Below the pieces are notes generated by a model. That model had not been told where the DNA came from, made no database searches, and saw only the letters and a program-made list of their open reading frames with translations. 64,000 nt of DNA, taken from Flavisolibacter nicotianae (lineage in GTDB: Bacteria > Bacteroidota > Bacteroidia > Chitinophagales > Chitinophagaceae). Positions 43,648-54,367 of the stretch are shown in pieces. The position numbers and the translations under genes were made by a program. The DNA lies in the NCBI RefSeq assembly GCF_003628535.1, contig NZ_RBCI01000004.1:1-64000 (forward strand). The letters are read 5' to 3'. The number at the start of each line of letters is the position of its first letter. The stretch's first letter is position 1.

Positions 43648-44553
43648 ATGAACTACCAATTGGATTATTTAGATCAACTGGAATCAGAAGCCATTTACAT
43701 CTTCCGGGAAGTTGCGGGGCAGTTTGAAAAGCCAGCGCTTTTATTCTCGGGTGGGAAAGACAGCATTACGCTGGTGCATCTTGCATTGAAAGCGTTTCGT
43801 CCGGGAAAATTTCCCTTCCCCCTGGTCCACATCGATACGGGTCACAATTTTCCCGAAGCCCTGGAATTTCGTGACAACCTCGCAAAATCGATCGGTGAAA
43901 AACTCATTGTTCGCAAAGTTGAAGACACCATTAAAGCAAAAGGGTTGAAAGAAACTACCGGGAAGTTGGCAAGCCGCAATGCTTTGCAAACATTCACCCT
44001 GCTCGACACCATTGAAGAATTTGGATTCGATGCCTGCATCGGCGGTGCCCGTCGCGACGAAGAAAAAGCAAGAGCAAAAGAACGGGTGTTTTCGATCCGG
44101 GATGAATTCGGCGGTTGGGATCCCAAGCGCCAGCGGCCTGAACTCTGGAATATTTACAACGGCAAGATCAACAAGGGCGAGAACGTTCGGGTATTTCCCA
44201 TTTCCAACTGGACCGAACTGGACGTATGGAATTATATCCGACGTGAAAAGATTGACCTGCCTTCAATTTATTTCTCCCACGAAAGAGAAATCCTAGAATA
44301 CGAAGGGCAACTGATCGCGACGTCCGAATTCATCCGAATCGACGACGGTGACACGATTTCCCGCAAACGGGTACGCTATCGCACGGTTGGAGATATGACC
44401 TGTACGGCCGCTGTTGAAAGCACCGCATCGACCATTGACGATATCATATCAGAAATCACGGCAACACGGATAAGCGAACGCGGTGAAACAAGGATTGATG
44501 ACCGTATTTCTGAAGCGGCAATGGAAGACAGGAAAGTGAACGGATATTTTTAA
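43648..44553 (+). CDS. cysD: Sulfate adenylyltransferase subunit 2
   Basis: A 301-residue PP-loop ATPase. LLFSGGKDSITLVHLA is the PP motif; HIDTGHNFPE, GARRDEEKAR and FPISNWTELDVW are CysD signatures. With CysN it makes adenosine 5'-phosphosulfate. The 95 nt between it and cysN contains only the latter's start region. Confidence 0.95.
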   Translation: MNYQLDYLDQLESEAIYIFREVAGQFEKPALLFSGGKDSITLVHLALKAFRPGKFPFPLVHIDTGHNFPEALEFRDNLAKSIGEKLIVRKVEDTIKAKGLKETTGKLASRNALQTFTLLDTIEEFGFDACIGGARRDEEKARAKERVFSIRDEFGGWDPKRQRPELWNIYNGKINKGENVRVFPISNWTELDVWNYIRREKIDLPSIYFSHEREILEYEGQLIATSEFIRIDDGDTISRKRVRYRTVGDMTCTAAVESTASTIDDIISEITATRISERGETRIDDRISEAAMEDRKVNGYF

Positions 44554-44647
44554 ACTGAAACGCGAAATGGTAAATGTGAAACGACAAGTCATGATGAAAT
44601 AGCAGTCATTGAGGTTTTACGAACACGTTTCACCCAAAATAAAACAA

Positions 44648-45889
44648 ATGGACCTACTAAGATTTATAACAGCCGGCAGCGTTGATGATGGGAAAAGCAC
44701 CCTGATCGGCCGCCTGCTTTACGACAGCAAGAGCATCCTGGTTGACCAGTTGGAAACCTTGAAAAAGCAAAGCAAAAACACGGCGCATTCCGATATCGAC
44801 CTCGCCTTGCTCACCGATGGCTTGCGTGCCGAGCGGGAACAGGGCATTACCATCGATGTAGCCTATAAGTATTTTTCCACGCCAAAGCGGAAGTTCATCA
44901 TCGCCGATGCACCGGGCCATATCCAGTACACCCGCAACATGATTACAGGTGCATCCAATGCCGATTGCATCATTATTCTTGTTGATGCCCGTAACGGTGT
45001 AGTGGAACAGACCCGGCGACATTCCATCATTGCCTCTTTGCTGCGTATCCCGCATGTCATTGTTGCCATCAACAAAATGGATATGGTCGATAACGACCAG
45101 GTCGTTTTCGATGCGATCGTGGAGCAATATGAGGCACTGGCCAGGGATCTGAAGCTAAAGGATGTCTATTACATTCCCATGAGTGCGTTGAAAGGCGACA
45201 ACATCATTTCCCGCTCTTCCGATATTCCGTGGTATAAAGGCGAACCACTGCTTTCTTATCTCGAAAACCTGCCCGTTTCGCATGGCTACACGCATACGCC
45301 ATCGCGTTTCCAGGTGCAATACGTAGTACGGCCACAGTCGGAAGATCTGCACGATTACCGCGGTTATGCTGGAAGGGTGAGCAACGGCACCTACAAGGTC
45401 GGAAACGCGGTGCGCATCCTTCCTTCCGGTCAAACATCTGTCATCAGTGCCATTGAAGTTGGGGGAAAAGAAGTAACAGAAGTATTTGCCGGGCAAAGCG
45501 TCATTCTTCACCTCAAAGACGATATCGACGTCAGTCGTGGCGACTCGATTGTGAAGCTGGGCGAACTGCCAAGACTCGAGCAGGAGTTTGATGCCTTGAT
45601 GTGCTGGATGGATACCAAAGAATTGCAGGAAGGTGCAAGATACCTTTTGCAGCAAGGCAGCCGGCGTGTAAAAGCCATTGTCAAGGAAATAGCTTATAAA
45701 CTCGATGTGAACACACTTGCACAACAGCCTTCGCCGCAGACGGCAGCCCTGAACGATGTCGTGAAAGTGCGGATCAAAACCGCGGAACCAATTGCCTTTG
45801 ATTCGTTCCAAAAACTGTCGGCCGACGGAACTGCAATCCTGGTCGATCAAACAAGTAATATGACGGCAGGTGCACTGCTGTTACAATAA
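44648..45889 (+). CDS. cysN: Sulfate adenylyltransferase subunit 1 (GTPase)
   Basis: A 413-residue translation-factor-like GTPase: GSVDDGKSTLIGRLL (P-loop), REQGITIDVAY, DAPGHIQYTRNM and AINKMDMVD. The last third is the beta-barrel part. It drives APS formation by GTP hydrolysis. The ATG at 44648 gives the usual N-terminus; no APS-kinase (CysC) extension is present, in keeping with an APS-using CysH. Confidence 0.95.
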   Translation: MDLLRFITAGSVDDGKSTLIGRLLYDSKSILVDQLETLKKQSKNTAHSDIDLALLTDGLRAEREQGITIDVAYKYFSTPKRKFIIADAPGHIQYTRNMITGASNADCIIILVDARNGVVEQTRRHSIIASLLRIPHVIVAINKMDMVDNDQVVFDAIVEQYEALARDLKLKDVYYIPMSALKGDNIISRSSDIPWYKGEPLLSYLENLPVSHGYTHTPSRFQVQYVVRPQSEDLHDYRGYAGRVSNGTYKVGNAVRILPSGQTSVISAIEVGGKEVTEVFAGQSVILHLKDDIDVSRGDSIVKLGELPRLEQEFDALMCWMDTKELQEGARYLLQQGSRRVKAIVKEIAYKLDVNTLAQQPSPQTAALNDVVKVRIKTAEPIAFDSFQKLSADGTAILVDQTSNMTAGALLLQ

Positions 45890-45896
45890 AACAAAC

Positions 45897-46727
45897 ATGA
45901 ACGAAGCAGCTTTTTTACAAACACTGGCTGAAAGCCGTATCGGTGTTTCGCAGCAGTTTCCGGACAAACTGGCTGCGGAGCTGTTTATTGACGAAGTCTT
46001 TCATTTTCTTTTTATAAATAACGGCGAAGACGCCGATGTTACAAAAGCGGCTGTTGAATACAAACGGCTCCAAAACAATTTTTCATCCCTGCTGGCCGAA
46101 ACCATCAGTGGCGAAAAAACAATCCGGTTGCAGGCGGATACGTTTTTTGGACAATGGCCTGCGATTTACAAAGCACTGTTGAATGATGCGCAGGCGATCC
46201 TTGAATTTGATCCGGCAGCACAAAACATCGCAGAGGTGATCGTGGCCTACCCGGGCTTTTATGCAACGGTCGTCTACCGTTTGTCGCACCAATTGTGGAA
46301 ACAAGGCGTGCGCCTTTTGGCCCGTTTGTTCAGCGAATATGCACACGGCAAAACCGGCATCGACATCCATCCCGGTGCAAAAATCGGCAACGCCTTTGCC
46401 ATCGATCACGGCACCGGTATTGTAATCGGCGAGACAACTGTCATTGGAAACCGTGTGAAGATTTACCAGGGCGTTACGTTGGGTGCGCTGAACGTAGCAA
46501 AGGAATTCCGTAGCACAAAACGCCACCCGACGATCGAAAACAATGTTGTGATTTACTCGGGTGCAACGATCCTCGGCGGCGATACGGTCGTTGGCGAAGA
46601 CAGCATAATCGGCGGCAATGTTTGGATCACGTCCAGTGTGCCGCCAAACTCCGTGGTGTATCACAAAAGTGAAATCCGGATCAAAGACAGGAACCCCTTT
46701 CCCGAACCCATCAATTTTATTATTTAA
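45897..46727 (+). CDS. cysE: Serine O-acetyltransferase (EpsC/CysE-like)
   Basis: A 276-residue protein. The N-terminal helical region is followed by a left-handed beta-helix: [40 protein letters not shown] and [20 protein letters not shown]. It acetylates serine to O-acetylserine for cysteine synthase, whose gene is 8 nt downstream. ATG at 45897 is used instead of an upstream one inside cysN. Confidence 0.92.
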   Translation: MNEAAFLQTLAESRIGVSQQFPDKLAAELFIDEVFHFLFINNGEDADVTKAAVEYKRLQNNFSSLLAETISGEKTIRLQADTFFGQWPAIYKALLNDAQAILEFDPAAQNIAEVIVAYPGFYATVVYRLSHQLWKQGVRLLARLFSEYAHGKTGIDIHPGAKIGNAFAIDHGTGIVIGETTVIGNRVKIYQGVTLGALNVAKEFRSTKRHPTIENNVVIYSGATILGGDTVVGEDSIIGGNVWITSSVPPNSVVYHKSEIRIKDRNPFPEPINFII

Positions 46728-46735
46728 TAGTTAGT

Positions 46736-47653
46736 ATGAAAGCGAATAGCATTTTGGACACGATCGGCAATACTCCACACGTACGGTTAAACAAACTTTT
46801 TCCTTCTGATTATGAAGTTTGGATCAAGCTTGAACGCAACAATCCCGGCGCCAGCATCAAAGACCGGATTGCCCTTGCCATGATTGAAGATGCCGAGAAA
46901 AAAGGCATTCTTACTCCCGAAAGCGTCATCATCGAGCCAACATCCGGCAATACCGGTATCGGGCTGGCTTTGGTGGCAGCCGTAAAAGGTTACAAGCTCA
47001 TTTTGGTCATGCCGGAAAGCATGTCGGTTGAGCGTCGCCGCCTCATGTCAATCTACGGTGCCGAATTTGTTCTGACACCCCGCGAAAAAGGCATGAAAGG
47101 TGCTATTGAAAAAGCCCAGGAACTTGCGGCGGAAACACCCAATGCCTGGATACCGCAGCAATTCGATAATCCTTCCAATACCGAGAGCCATCGCAAAACG
47201 ACGGCCCGCGAGATCATCAATGATTTTAAAGAAAGCGGACTGGATTATGTCATAACCGGTGTGGGTACCGGCGGGCATATTACGGCGATAGCAGAAGTGG
47301 TAAAAGATGCCATTCCGGGATTGAAAGTATTGGCCGTTGAACCGGAACTCTCGCCGGTGCTCAGCGGCGGTGCGCCTTCACCGCATCCGCTACAAGGATT
47401 GGGTGCCGGATTTATTCCCACCATTCTGAACACCGACGTACTCGACGGCGTGATCACAGTCGGTAAAGATGAAGCGTTTCAATTTGCACAACGCATAGCG
47501 AAAGAGGAAGGGATTCTGGTTGGCATTTCAACCGGTGCGGCGCTGGCAGCCGTTGCGAAAAAGCTTCCTGAACTGCCGGCTGGTTCGAAGATCCTGACCT
47601 ACAACTACGACACAGGCGAACGTTATTTATCCATTGAAGGCCTTTTTCAATAA
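46736..47653 (+). CDS. cysM: Cysteine synthase
   Basis: A 305-residue PLP-dependent enzyme that makes cysteine from O-acetylserine and sulfide. PLP-Lys lies in [11 protein letters not shown]; also [19 protein letters not shown] and [10 protein letters not shown]. CysK- and CysM-type enzymes look alike here, so the symbol is a guess between the two. Confidence 0.92.
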   Translation: MKANSILDTIGNTPHVRLNKLFPSDYEVWIKLERNNPGASIKDRIALAMIEDAEKKGILTPESVIIEPTSGNTGIGLALVAAVKGYKLILVMPESMSVERRRLMSIYGAEFVLTPREKGMKGAIEKAQELAAETPNAWIPQQFDNPSNTESHRKTTAREIINDFKESGLDYVITGVGTGGHITAIAEVVKDAIPGLKVLAVEPELSPVLSGGAPSPHPLQGLGAGFIPTILNTDVLDGVITVGKDEAFQFAQRIAKEEGILVGISTGAALAAVAKKLPELPAGSKILTYNYDTGERYLSIEGLFQ

Positions 47654-47659
47654 ACGAAT

Positions 47660-48496
47660 ATGAAGAGTACCATAACTGGTGGCAAAGTGGTTTTGGTTGG
47701 TGCAGGCAGCGGCGACCCGGAGCTCATTACCGTGAAAGGGATGCGCTGGCTGCAAAAGGCTGACGTGATCCTGACCGACAGGTTGGTGAGCCCCGAAATA
47801 ATCCGTTCGTTTGCCCCGGCTGCAGCAAAGGTGATTTATGTTGGGAAACAGTGTCGCAGGGGACATTCCACTCCACAGGCAACAATCAACGAATTGATGG
47901 TATTGTATGCACAGGATGGTAAAACAGTGGTGCGTTTGAAAGGGGGCGATGTGTCCATATTTTCCAACATCCTAGACGAACTGCAAGCCCTCCAGCAAAA
48001 CCACATTTCTTACGAGATTGTGCCGGGTGTGACCGCAGCCCTCGGTGCCGCAGCCTTTGCAGGAATGCCACTGACGGCACGAAATTATGCAACCTCGGTT
48101 CGGTTTTTAACCGCCTACAAATCAGATGTCGTCAGTGAAACGTATTGGAAAGAGCTGGCGCAAACAGATGATACGCTTGTCTTTTACATGTCGTCGGAAA
48201 CACTTCGCGACGTTGTAAAAAAACTCACCGCGAACCAGATCGACGCAAGTAAAAAACTGGCGGTGATAGAGCAGGCAACCACACCGCAACAGAAAGTGTA
48301 CACGTCGTCTTTGTATGCCTATGATGAGGCGCTGGGCGGCAAAAACTTTTTCTCACCCACGCTTGTCATTATCGGGAAAGTGGTGGACTTGCATGAGCAA
48401 TTCCGGTGGGTAAATGAAAAAGCGGAAACCACCGAATATTTCAAATCGGAAGATGTTTCAAACAACGAAAACGAACAGTTGGCTTTAACAGCATAA
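47660..48496 (+). CDS. cobA: Uroporphyrinogen-III C-methyltransferase (SUMT)
   Basis: A 278-residue tetrapyrrole methylase: VVLVGAGSGDPELITVKG, YVGKQCRRGHSTPQ, RLKGGDVSIF, VPGVTAALGAAAFAGMPLT. It adds the two methyl groups that start siroheme, the cofactor of CysI in this operon. The later steps would be done by the fusion protein at 52062. Confidence 0.94.
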   Translation: MKSTITGGKVVLVGAGSGDPELITVKGMRWLQKADVILTDRLVSPEIIRSFAPAAAKVIYVGKQCRRGHSTPQATINELMVLYAQDGKTVVRLKGGDVSIFSNILDELQALQQNHISYEIVPGVTAALGAAAFAGMPLTARNYATSVRFLTAYKSDVVSETYWKELAQTDDTLVFYMSSETLRDVVKKLTANQIDASKKLAVIEQATTPQQKVYTSSLYAYDEALGGKNFFSPTLVIIGKVVDLHEQFRWVNEKAETTEYFKSEDVSNNENEQLALTA

Positions 48497-48505
48497 ATAG
48501 AAAAC

Positions 48506-50206
48506 ATGATCGCACAATCGAAAATCAAACAGGTGCAGGAGATGGTAACGGGTCTCACCCGGGAAGAAATCATTTGGTTGAGTGGCTATTTGTCCGGCCT
48601 GGCCGGTGCAGAAACGGCGTTATTGCCGTCCGAATCAACCGCAACGGCAACACCCGCTGCGGTGCAAAAGATCACCATCGCTTACGGCACGGAAACAGGC
48701 AACGCGAAAAAACTCGCCACGTCGTTTGCTGCCAAGGCAAAGAAGAAGGGCATCCAGTCAAAACTAGTGAGCCTCGACCAGTACAAACTCACTGACCTCC
48801 CAAAGGAAGAATGGTTTTTCACCGTTATCAGCACCCAGGGTGACGGCGAACCACCCGCCACCGCAAAGAAGTTTTACGATTTTGTGCACCAGGACAACAT
48901 CAAACTGTCAAAGCTCAATTATGGCGTGCTGGCTTTGGGCGATACTGCATATCCGCTTTTTTGCAAAGCCGGTGAAGACGTAGACCAGCAGTTGCAAAAA
49001 TTGGGTGGAAACCGCGTAGCACCTCTACAAAAACTCGATACCGATTACGAAGAAGCAGCCGAGCAGTGGATGGTGAGCCTGCTGAATTCGCTGTTGTCGT
49101 CAGCACCGGCTACTACACCGGTAACGGCACCTGTGGCAAAGAAAACCGGCCGTAAAACCTATACCGGTAAGATCCAGGCAAATGTTAACCTGAATGGCCG
49201 TGGCTCAGGCAAACAAACCTTTCACCTCGAAATTGCGGCAGAAGAAGTGGCATTTGAGCCAGGCGACGCAGCGGGTATTACCCCGTTAAACAAACCGGAA
49301 CTGGTTCAACGAATTGCCACGCTGAGCGGCTTTGAAGAAGAAACGGTTGTAACATACAAAGACGAAACCATTGCCCTGGGTCAGCTTTTGCAGAGAAAAG
49401 TTTCCCTGGTCAATCTTCCGGAACGTGTCGTTAAGGCCTATGCGGGCATCGTGAAGCAGGATATACCAGCAACACGCATGGATTTCCTGGACCTGCTTCG
49501 CATTTATCCTGTCAACGGGCAGGAACAGTTTTTGGCGGCGCTGCAAATTCTTGACCCGATTGCGCCGCGGCTGTATTCAATTGCCTCGTCTCCGGAAGCG
49601 CATTCCGGTGAAGTGCACCTGACCGTCGGCATGCATCGCTTTGTCGCAAACGACCAGTTAAAGGATGGACTGGCATCTGCTTTTCTTTCACAATTGAAGG
49701 AAGGGGATGAGGTTGAATTTTACATTCATAAAAATCATTTGTTCAAGCTGCCTGCCGCCGACAAAGATGTTATCATGATCGGCCCCGGAACCGGCATTGC
49801 GCCATTTCGTTCCTTTGTTGCCCATCGTGATGCAACCGGTGCCGATGGCCGCAACTGGCTGTTCTTTGGCGATCAGCATTTCACCACCGATTTCCTCTAC
49901 CAAACTGAGTGGCTCAACTGGATCGAAACCGGCGTGCTCACGAAAATGAACGTTGCATTCAGCCGCGACCAGGACGAAAAATTGTATGTACAGCACAAGC
50001 TGTGGCAGCACCGCGAAGAACTGGTGAAATGGATAGAAAACGGGGCTTACCTCTACATCTGCGGCGCGAAAGAACCCATGAGCAACGACGTGGAAAACAT
50101 GCTGACCCGCATCTTCCGTGAACAAAAAGGGGTGAGTGACGACACTGCAGTTGAACTTCTCAATGCATTAAAAGAAGAAGGCCGTTACCTGAAAGATGTT
50201 TATTAA
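48506..50206 (+). CDS. cysJ: Sulfite reductase (NADPH) flavoprotein subunit
   Basis: A 566-residue diflavin reductase. A flavodoxin domain (ITIAYGTETGNAKKLA) is followed by the FAD-binding region (PRLYSIASSP) and NADPH-binding region (MIGPGTGIAPFRSF, YICGAKEPM). It passes electrons from NADPH to CysI. Slightly shorter than the enterobacterial protein, mainly at the N-terminus. Confidence 0.94.
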   Translation: MIAQSKIKQVQEMVTGLTREEIIWLSGYLSGLAGAETALLPSESTATATPAAVQKITIAYGTETGNAKKLATSFAAKAKKKGIQSKLVSLDQYKLTDLPKEEWFFTVISTQGDGEPPATAKKFYDFVHQDNIKLSKLNYGVLALGDTAYPLFCKAGEDVDQQLQKLGGNRVAPLQKLDTDYEEAAEQWMVSLLNSLLSSAPATTPVTAPVAKKTGRKTYTGKIQANVNLNGRGSGKQTFHLEIAAEEVAFEPGDAAGITPLNKPELVQRIATLSGFEEETVVTYKDETIALGQLLQRKVSLVNLPERVVKAYAGIVKQDIPATRMDFLDLLRIYPVNGQEQFLAALQILDPIAPRLYSIASSPEAHSGEVHLTVGMHRFVANDQLKDGLASAFLSQLKEGDEVEFYIHKNHLFKLPAADKDVIMIGPGTGIAPFRSFVAHRDATGADGRNWLFFGDQHFTTDFLYQTEWLNWIETGVLTKMNVAFSRDQDEKLYVQHKLWQHREELVKWIENGAYLYICGAKEPMSNDVENMLTRIFREQKGVSDDTAVELLNALKEEGRYLKDVY

Positions 50207-50267
50207 CAAAAGGAATGGCAGTATAAAACGAATCACAAACGATAAACTATAAATAAGAAACGAACGA

Positions 50268-51938
50268 ATGGCCGACCAAAAAAATTTATCCGTTGTAGAA
50301 AAGATCAAGGTGGCGAGTGATGCCTTGAGAGGTACGCTGAAAGAAAGCTTGCAGGACGAACTGACGGGCGCCGTCCGGGAAATGGATCATGCCCTGGTAA
50401 AATTCCATGGCATGTACGAACAGGACGACAGGGATTTGCGTGAAGAAAGAGCAGCGCAAAAGCTGGACAAGCTTTATTCGTTCATGATTCGCCTGCGGAT
50501 CCCGGGTGGTTTTATTACCCCGGAGCAGTGGATCACAGCACACCACGTTGCCGGCAAGTATACAACGGGTGTGATCAAGATCACCACGCGGCAAACGATC
50601 CAGTTGCATGGAATTTTAAAGCGTCACATTAAACCAACGTTGAAAGATTTCAATATTGTCGGCCTGGATTCAATTGCGGCCTGCGGCGACGTAAACAGGA
50701 ACGTGATTGCCAGCAGTCATCCTTCCATTTCTCCTTTACATGCGCACATTCATGGCTACGCAAAAAAAATCAGCGAAGCGCTTTTACCCAAGACCCGGGC
50801 TTTTTACGAAGTGTGGCTCGATGAAGAAGTGCTGGTTGATAAAAAACTGGAAGAAGATCCGCTTTACCAGGATCGCTATCTACCCAGAAAGTTTAAAGTG
50901 GCTATTGCCATTCCACCCAATAACGACGTGGACGTTTTTGCAAATGACGTAGCGCTGATCGCCATCATTGAAAATGAAAAGCTCCTTGGTTTTAACGTGG
51001 CCATTGGCGGCGGCTTGGGCGCCACGCACGGCAACCCAGCCACTTATCCAAGGCTGGCCACCGTTATTGGATTTGTGCCGGAAGAAAAACTGATCGAGAC
51101 CGTTTACCAGATTGCAACTGTTCAAAGAGACAACGGCAACCGCAGCGACCGCAAGCTTTCCCGGTTAAAATACACGGTCGACAACATGGGCGTTGATGTG
51201 TTCAAGGCTGAACTGGAAAAGCGCCTTGGCTTCCTGCTGGAACCGGCAAAGCCCTACGTCTTCACGGAAAGACGTGATCATTTTGGCTGGGAACAAAGCC
51301 AGGACGGCAAATGGCATTACACCATTTTTGTTGAAAATGGCCGCGTGACCGATGATGAAAAGCTGGCCTTGAAAACGGCACTCCTGAAGATAGCGGAAAC
51401 GGGAAAAGCCAATTTCCGTTTCACCACGAATCAGAACCTGACACTGGGTGATATTGCCAAAAAAGACAGGGCAGCGGTAGAAGCAATCCTGAATGAATTC
51501 AATATTATTGAACATACCGAAAAAGCCGGTGGCATGCGCCGGAATGCCATAGCCTGCGTGGCATTCAATACCTGCCCGCTGGCCCTGGCCGAAGCGCAAC
51601 GCTATCTACCCACGTTGATCTCCAAAATTGAACCGCTGTTAGAAAAATACAGCTTGCAGGACGACGAGATCAGCATTCGGATGACCGGCTGTCCAAACGG
51701 GTGCGGCCGTTCGACACTGGCCGAAATTGGTTTCGTCGGAACCGCATACGGCCGCTACAACCTGCAACTGGGTGGTGACAGGCTGGGAGAGCGGTTGAAT
51801 AAAACTTACAAAGAGAACGTTGATGAGCAAACAATTCTAAACGAACTGGATGGCCTGTTTGCACGTTATAGCGCCAATAGAAATCCGGGTGAAACATTTG
51901 GTGATTTTACCATCCGTGAAAAGCTGGTCTCTGATTAA
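50268..51938 (+). CDS. cysI: Sulfite reductase hemoprotein subunit
   Basis: A 556-residue siroheme enzyme that reduces sulfite to sulfide. It has the two ferredoxin-like substrate domains (IKITTRQTIQLHG) and the cluster/siroheme ligands in AFNTCPLALAEAQRYLP and MTGCPNGCGRSTLAEIG. Works with CysJ; siroheme supply is encoded on both sides. Confidence 0.95.
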   Translation: MADQKNLSVVEKIKVASDALRGTLKESLQDELTGAVREMDHALVKFHGMYEQDDRDLREERAAQKLDKLYSFMIRLRIPGGFITPEQWITAHHVAGKYTTGVIKITTRQTIQLHGILKRHIKPTLKDFNIVGLDSIAACGDVNRNVIASSHPSISPLHAHIHGYAKKISEALLPKTRAFYEVWLDEEVLVDKKLEEDPLYQDRYLPRKFKVAIAIPPNNDVDVFANDVALIAIIENEKLLGFNVAIGGGLGATHGNPATYPRLATVIGFVPEEKLIETVYQIATVQRDNGNRSDRKLSRLKYTVDNMGVDVFKAELEKRLGFLLEPAKPYVFTERRDHFGWEQSQDGKWHYTIFVENGRVTDDEKLALKTALLKIAETGKANFRFTTNQNLTLGDIAKKDRAAVEAILNEFNIIEHTEKAGGMRRNAIACVAFNTCPLALAEAQRYLPTLISKIEPLLEKYSLQDDEISIRMTGCPNGCGRSTLAEIGFVGTAYGRYNLQLGGDRLGERLNKTYKENVDEQTILNELDGLFARYSANRNPGETFGDFTIREKLVSD

Positions 51939-52061
51939 ACAACTGCGGGTAGACGGTGTGGCATTTTGAAGAAAACGCCCATTGAGGCGTTAGAGATCCG
52001 CTGGATAGTCAGATGGCCGAATGGCATCATCTCGTTCGAAAATATAATTGGAAAAGTAAAC

Positions 52062-53570
52062 ATGCTTGTTCAGGAAACAAATAAGTTATTTCCCATCTTC
52101 CTCAAACTGGAACAACTTTCCATTTTGATTGTTGGTGGTGGAAACGTGGGATTGGAGAAGCTGACAGCTGTGCTGAACAACTCGCCACTGACGAAAATAA
52201 AGCTGGTTGCAACCAGCATCAATGAAAGCATTAAGGCGCTGGCGGCCGAATACCCAACGATCGAGCTTTTCGAACGCCCTTTTGAAAGCACCGATGTTGA
52301 CGGTGCTGATATCGTGATCATTGGCATCAACGATAAAACGAAAAGTGCGGAGATCAGCGAGGTTGCCAAAGGCAAAAACAAGTTGGTGAATGTGGCTGAT
52401 ACGCCGGATCTCTGTGATTTTTACCTCAGCTCCGTTGTACAGAAAGGCAATGTAAAAATTGCCATCTCCACCAACGGCAAATCACCTACCGTGGCGAAGC
52501 GGTTGAAGGAAGTGCTGAATGAAGCCATTCCTGCGGAGATCAACAATGTAGCCGATAACCTGAGCATCATCCGCAATAACATCAATGGCGATTTCAGTGA
52601 AAAAGTCAGGCAGTTAAACGACCTGACAAGGGTGCTGGTGTCGAAACAAATGACACTGGAAGAGCAGAACAAACCCGGGCAAAAGCGCTGGCAAAAGATT
52701 GTGAAATACTGTCTTTTTGCCTTTTTTTTTATGATCATCGGGCACACGATTTTGTCCTATGTGCCAGTACAAAGGCTGGTTGACAGCATCAAGACCATTC
52801 CCAATTACATCGACACGAAAATGTTTCTCATGATGCTGCTCTGCGGCTTCCTGGCACAAATGTCGGATGGTTCATTGGGCATGGGTTATGGGACCATTTC
52901 CACAACCTTCCTGCTGGCCGTCGGCGTCAATCCGGCGATTGTGAGCAGCCGAGTCCACGCTGCAAGGGTTTTCTCCAGCGGTGTTTCGGGATACAGTCAT
53001 CACCGATTCGGTAACATCAATAAAAAATTGTTCAAAGCCCTGGTGATACCGGGAATTGTCGGTGCAGTGCTGGGCGCAACGATGGCCTATTTCGGTCAGA
53101 AATATGCAACCTATGTGCGGTTGCCGCTTTCGGTTTACACCATTTACCTGGGCTATTACATCTTGCGAAAAGCATTCAGCAAACCCAGTTACGAAGCAAA
53201 AGTAAAACGGGCCGGGTGGCTGGCGGCCGTTGGCGGATTTATGGATGCCTTTGCCGGCGGCGGCTGGGGAACGCTGGTGACAAGCACCCTGATGTCGAAG
53301 CGCCGAAGTCCGCGATACGTAATTGGTTCTGTTTGCCTGGCTGAATTCTTCGTAGTGTTTATGAGCTCCGTGGTCTTTTTTATCCTGCTGGAAAGCCTGC
53401 CGCTGTGGGATATCGCCGGCTTGATTATCGGCGGACTTATTGCCGCACCCATTGCCGCCCGCCTGGTAGGCAAACTGCCGATCAAAACCATGTTTATCCT
53501 GGTAGGAACACTGGTGATTCTAACCAGTTGCAATACCCTTTGGAAAGCCATCATGAATTTGATCGCCTAA
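52062..53570 (+). CDS. Fusion of precorrin-2 dehydrogenase (siroheme synthase) and TSUP permease
   Basis: A 502-residue protein from ATG at 52062. Residues about 1-190 form a Met8/CysG-N-like NAD-binding domain: LSILIVGGGNVGLEKLTAVL, DIVIIGINDKTKS and NGKSPTVAKRLKEVL. Residues about 215-500 are a TauE/SafE (TSUP) membrane domain with about eight hydrophobic segments (DGSLGMGYGTISTTFLLAVG, SRVHAARVFSSG, AFAGGGWGTLVTSTLM). It would finish siroheme and move sulfite, sulfate or a related anion. The single frame across the boundary shows a real fusion. Confidence 0.9.
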   Translation: MLVQETNKLFPIFLKLEQLSILIVGGGNVGLEKLTAVLNNSPLTKIKLVATSINESIKALAAEYPTIELFERPFESTDVDGADIVIIGINDKTKSAEISEVAKGKNKLVNVADTPDLCDFYLSSVVQKGNVKIAISTNGKSPTVAKRLKEVLNEAIPAEINNVADNLSIIRNNINGDFSEKVRQLNDLTRVLVSKQMTLEEQNKPGQKRWQKIVKYCLFAFFFMIIGHTILSYVPVQRLVDSIKTIPNYIDTKMFLMMLLCGFLAQMSDGSLGMGYGTISTTFLLAVGVNPAIVSSRVHAARVFSSGVSGYSHHRFGNINKKLFKALVIPGIVGAVLGATMAYFGQKYATYVRLPLSVYTIYLGYYILRKAFSKPSYEAKVKRAGWLAAVGGFMDAFAGGGWGTLVTSTLMSKRRSPRYVIGSVCLAEFFVVFMSSVVFFILLESLPLWDIAGLIIGGLIAAPIAARLVGKLPIKTMFILVGTLVILTSCNTLWKAIMNLIA

Positions 53571-53737
53571 CATCCCCGGTGGGACATCTCATTAAATGGC
53601 TGCAGAGAAGTAAGCATTTGCTTTCAGCCATGGACGGGCACTCAGTAACCGGGAAGATCGCTGCAGGTTTTTCCTCCGTTTGACCATTCTCATATTTTCT
53701 TCGTTTTTTAGGCAGCGAAAGATGCAAATCCGAATGG

Positions 53738-53745
53738 TATATTTG
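53738..53745 (+). promoter_or_regulatory. rrf2 promoter, -7 box
   Basis: TATATTTG fits TAnnTTTG, 31 bp before the ATG of the Rrf2 gene. No clear -33. Confidence 0.5.
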
Positions 53746-53776
53746 CGTTAAAGACCATCCAGAAAGACTTCGTGAA

Positions 53777-54211
53777 ATGCTCAGTCAAAAAGCAAAATAT
53801 GCCTTACAGGCGCTGGCTTATTTAGCCGCCAGTTACCAGGACGAAACGCCTGTGCTCATCAGCACCATCGCTCAGGAAAAGCGCATTCCGCTAAAATTTT
53901 TAGAGGCCATCCTGGTCGAGCTGCGCAACCACGATGTTTTGATCAGCACCCGCGGACGGTATGGTGGTTACCGCCTTGCCGAGCCCCCCAAAAAAATAAC
54001 CCTTGCAAGGGTCATCCGCATTGTTGATGGACCGATTGCCTTGCTGAACTGTGTAAGCCTCAATTTTTACACGCCTTGCGAGAACTGCAACGAAGAAACC
54101 TGCTGCATCAACACGGTGATGCAGGAAGCAAGGGACGCCATTTTGAAAGTGCTGGAGAAACGCACCCTGCACGATATCATGGACAGAACAAAAAAACTCT
54201 CCCCGCAATAA
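53777..54211 (+). CDS. Rrf2-family transcriptional regulator
   Basis: A 144-residue protein: KAKYALQALAYLA (first helix), IAQEKRIPLKFLEAILVEL (HTH), STRGRYGGYRLAEPPKKITLA (wing) and then a Cys-rich region CVSLNFYTPCENCNEETCC. Rrf2 proteins include cysteine-sensing CymR and cluster-sensing IscR. The cysteines and position between the two sulfur units make it the likely regulator of both. The palindromes at 42416 and 54368 are candidate sites. Confidence 0.88.
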   Translation: MLSQKAKYALQALAYLAASYQDETPVLISTIAQEKRIPLKFLEAILVELRNHDVLISTRGRYGGYRLAEPPKKITLARVIRIVDGPIALLNCVSLNFYTPCENCNEETCCINTVMQEARDAILKVLEKRTLHDIMDRTKKLSPQ

Positions 54212-54367
54212 CATCATTGTTTCTTCCTTCTTGCTGCAACACGCCAGATTGTAACATTTCACTCTTGAAAATGTCGTTGAACTTTCCTGGCAATTGCCAT
54301 TCGGCTGTACTATTTCTATAGAAAAACAAAAAAAATTTAGGAAATAAAAAGAGTGTTGGTATATTTA

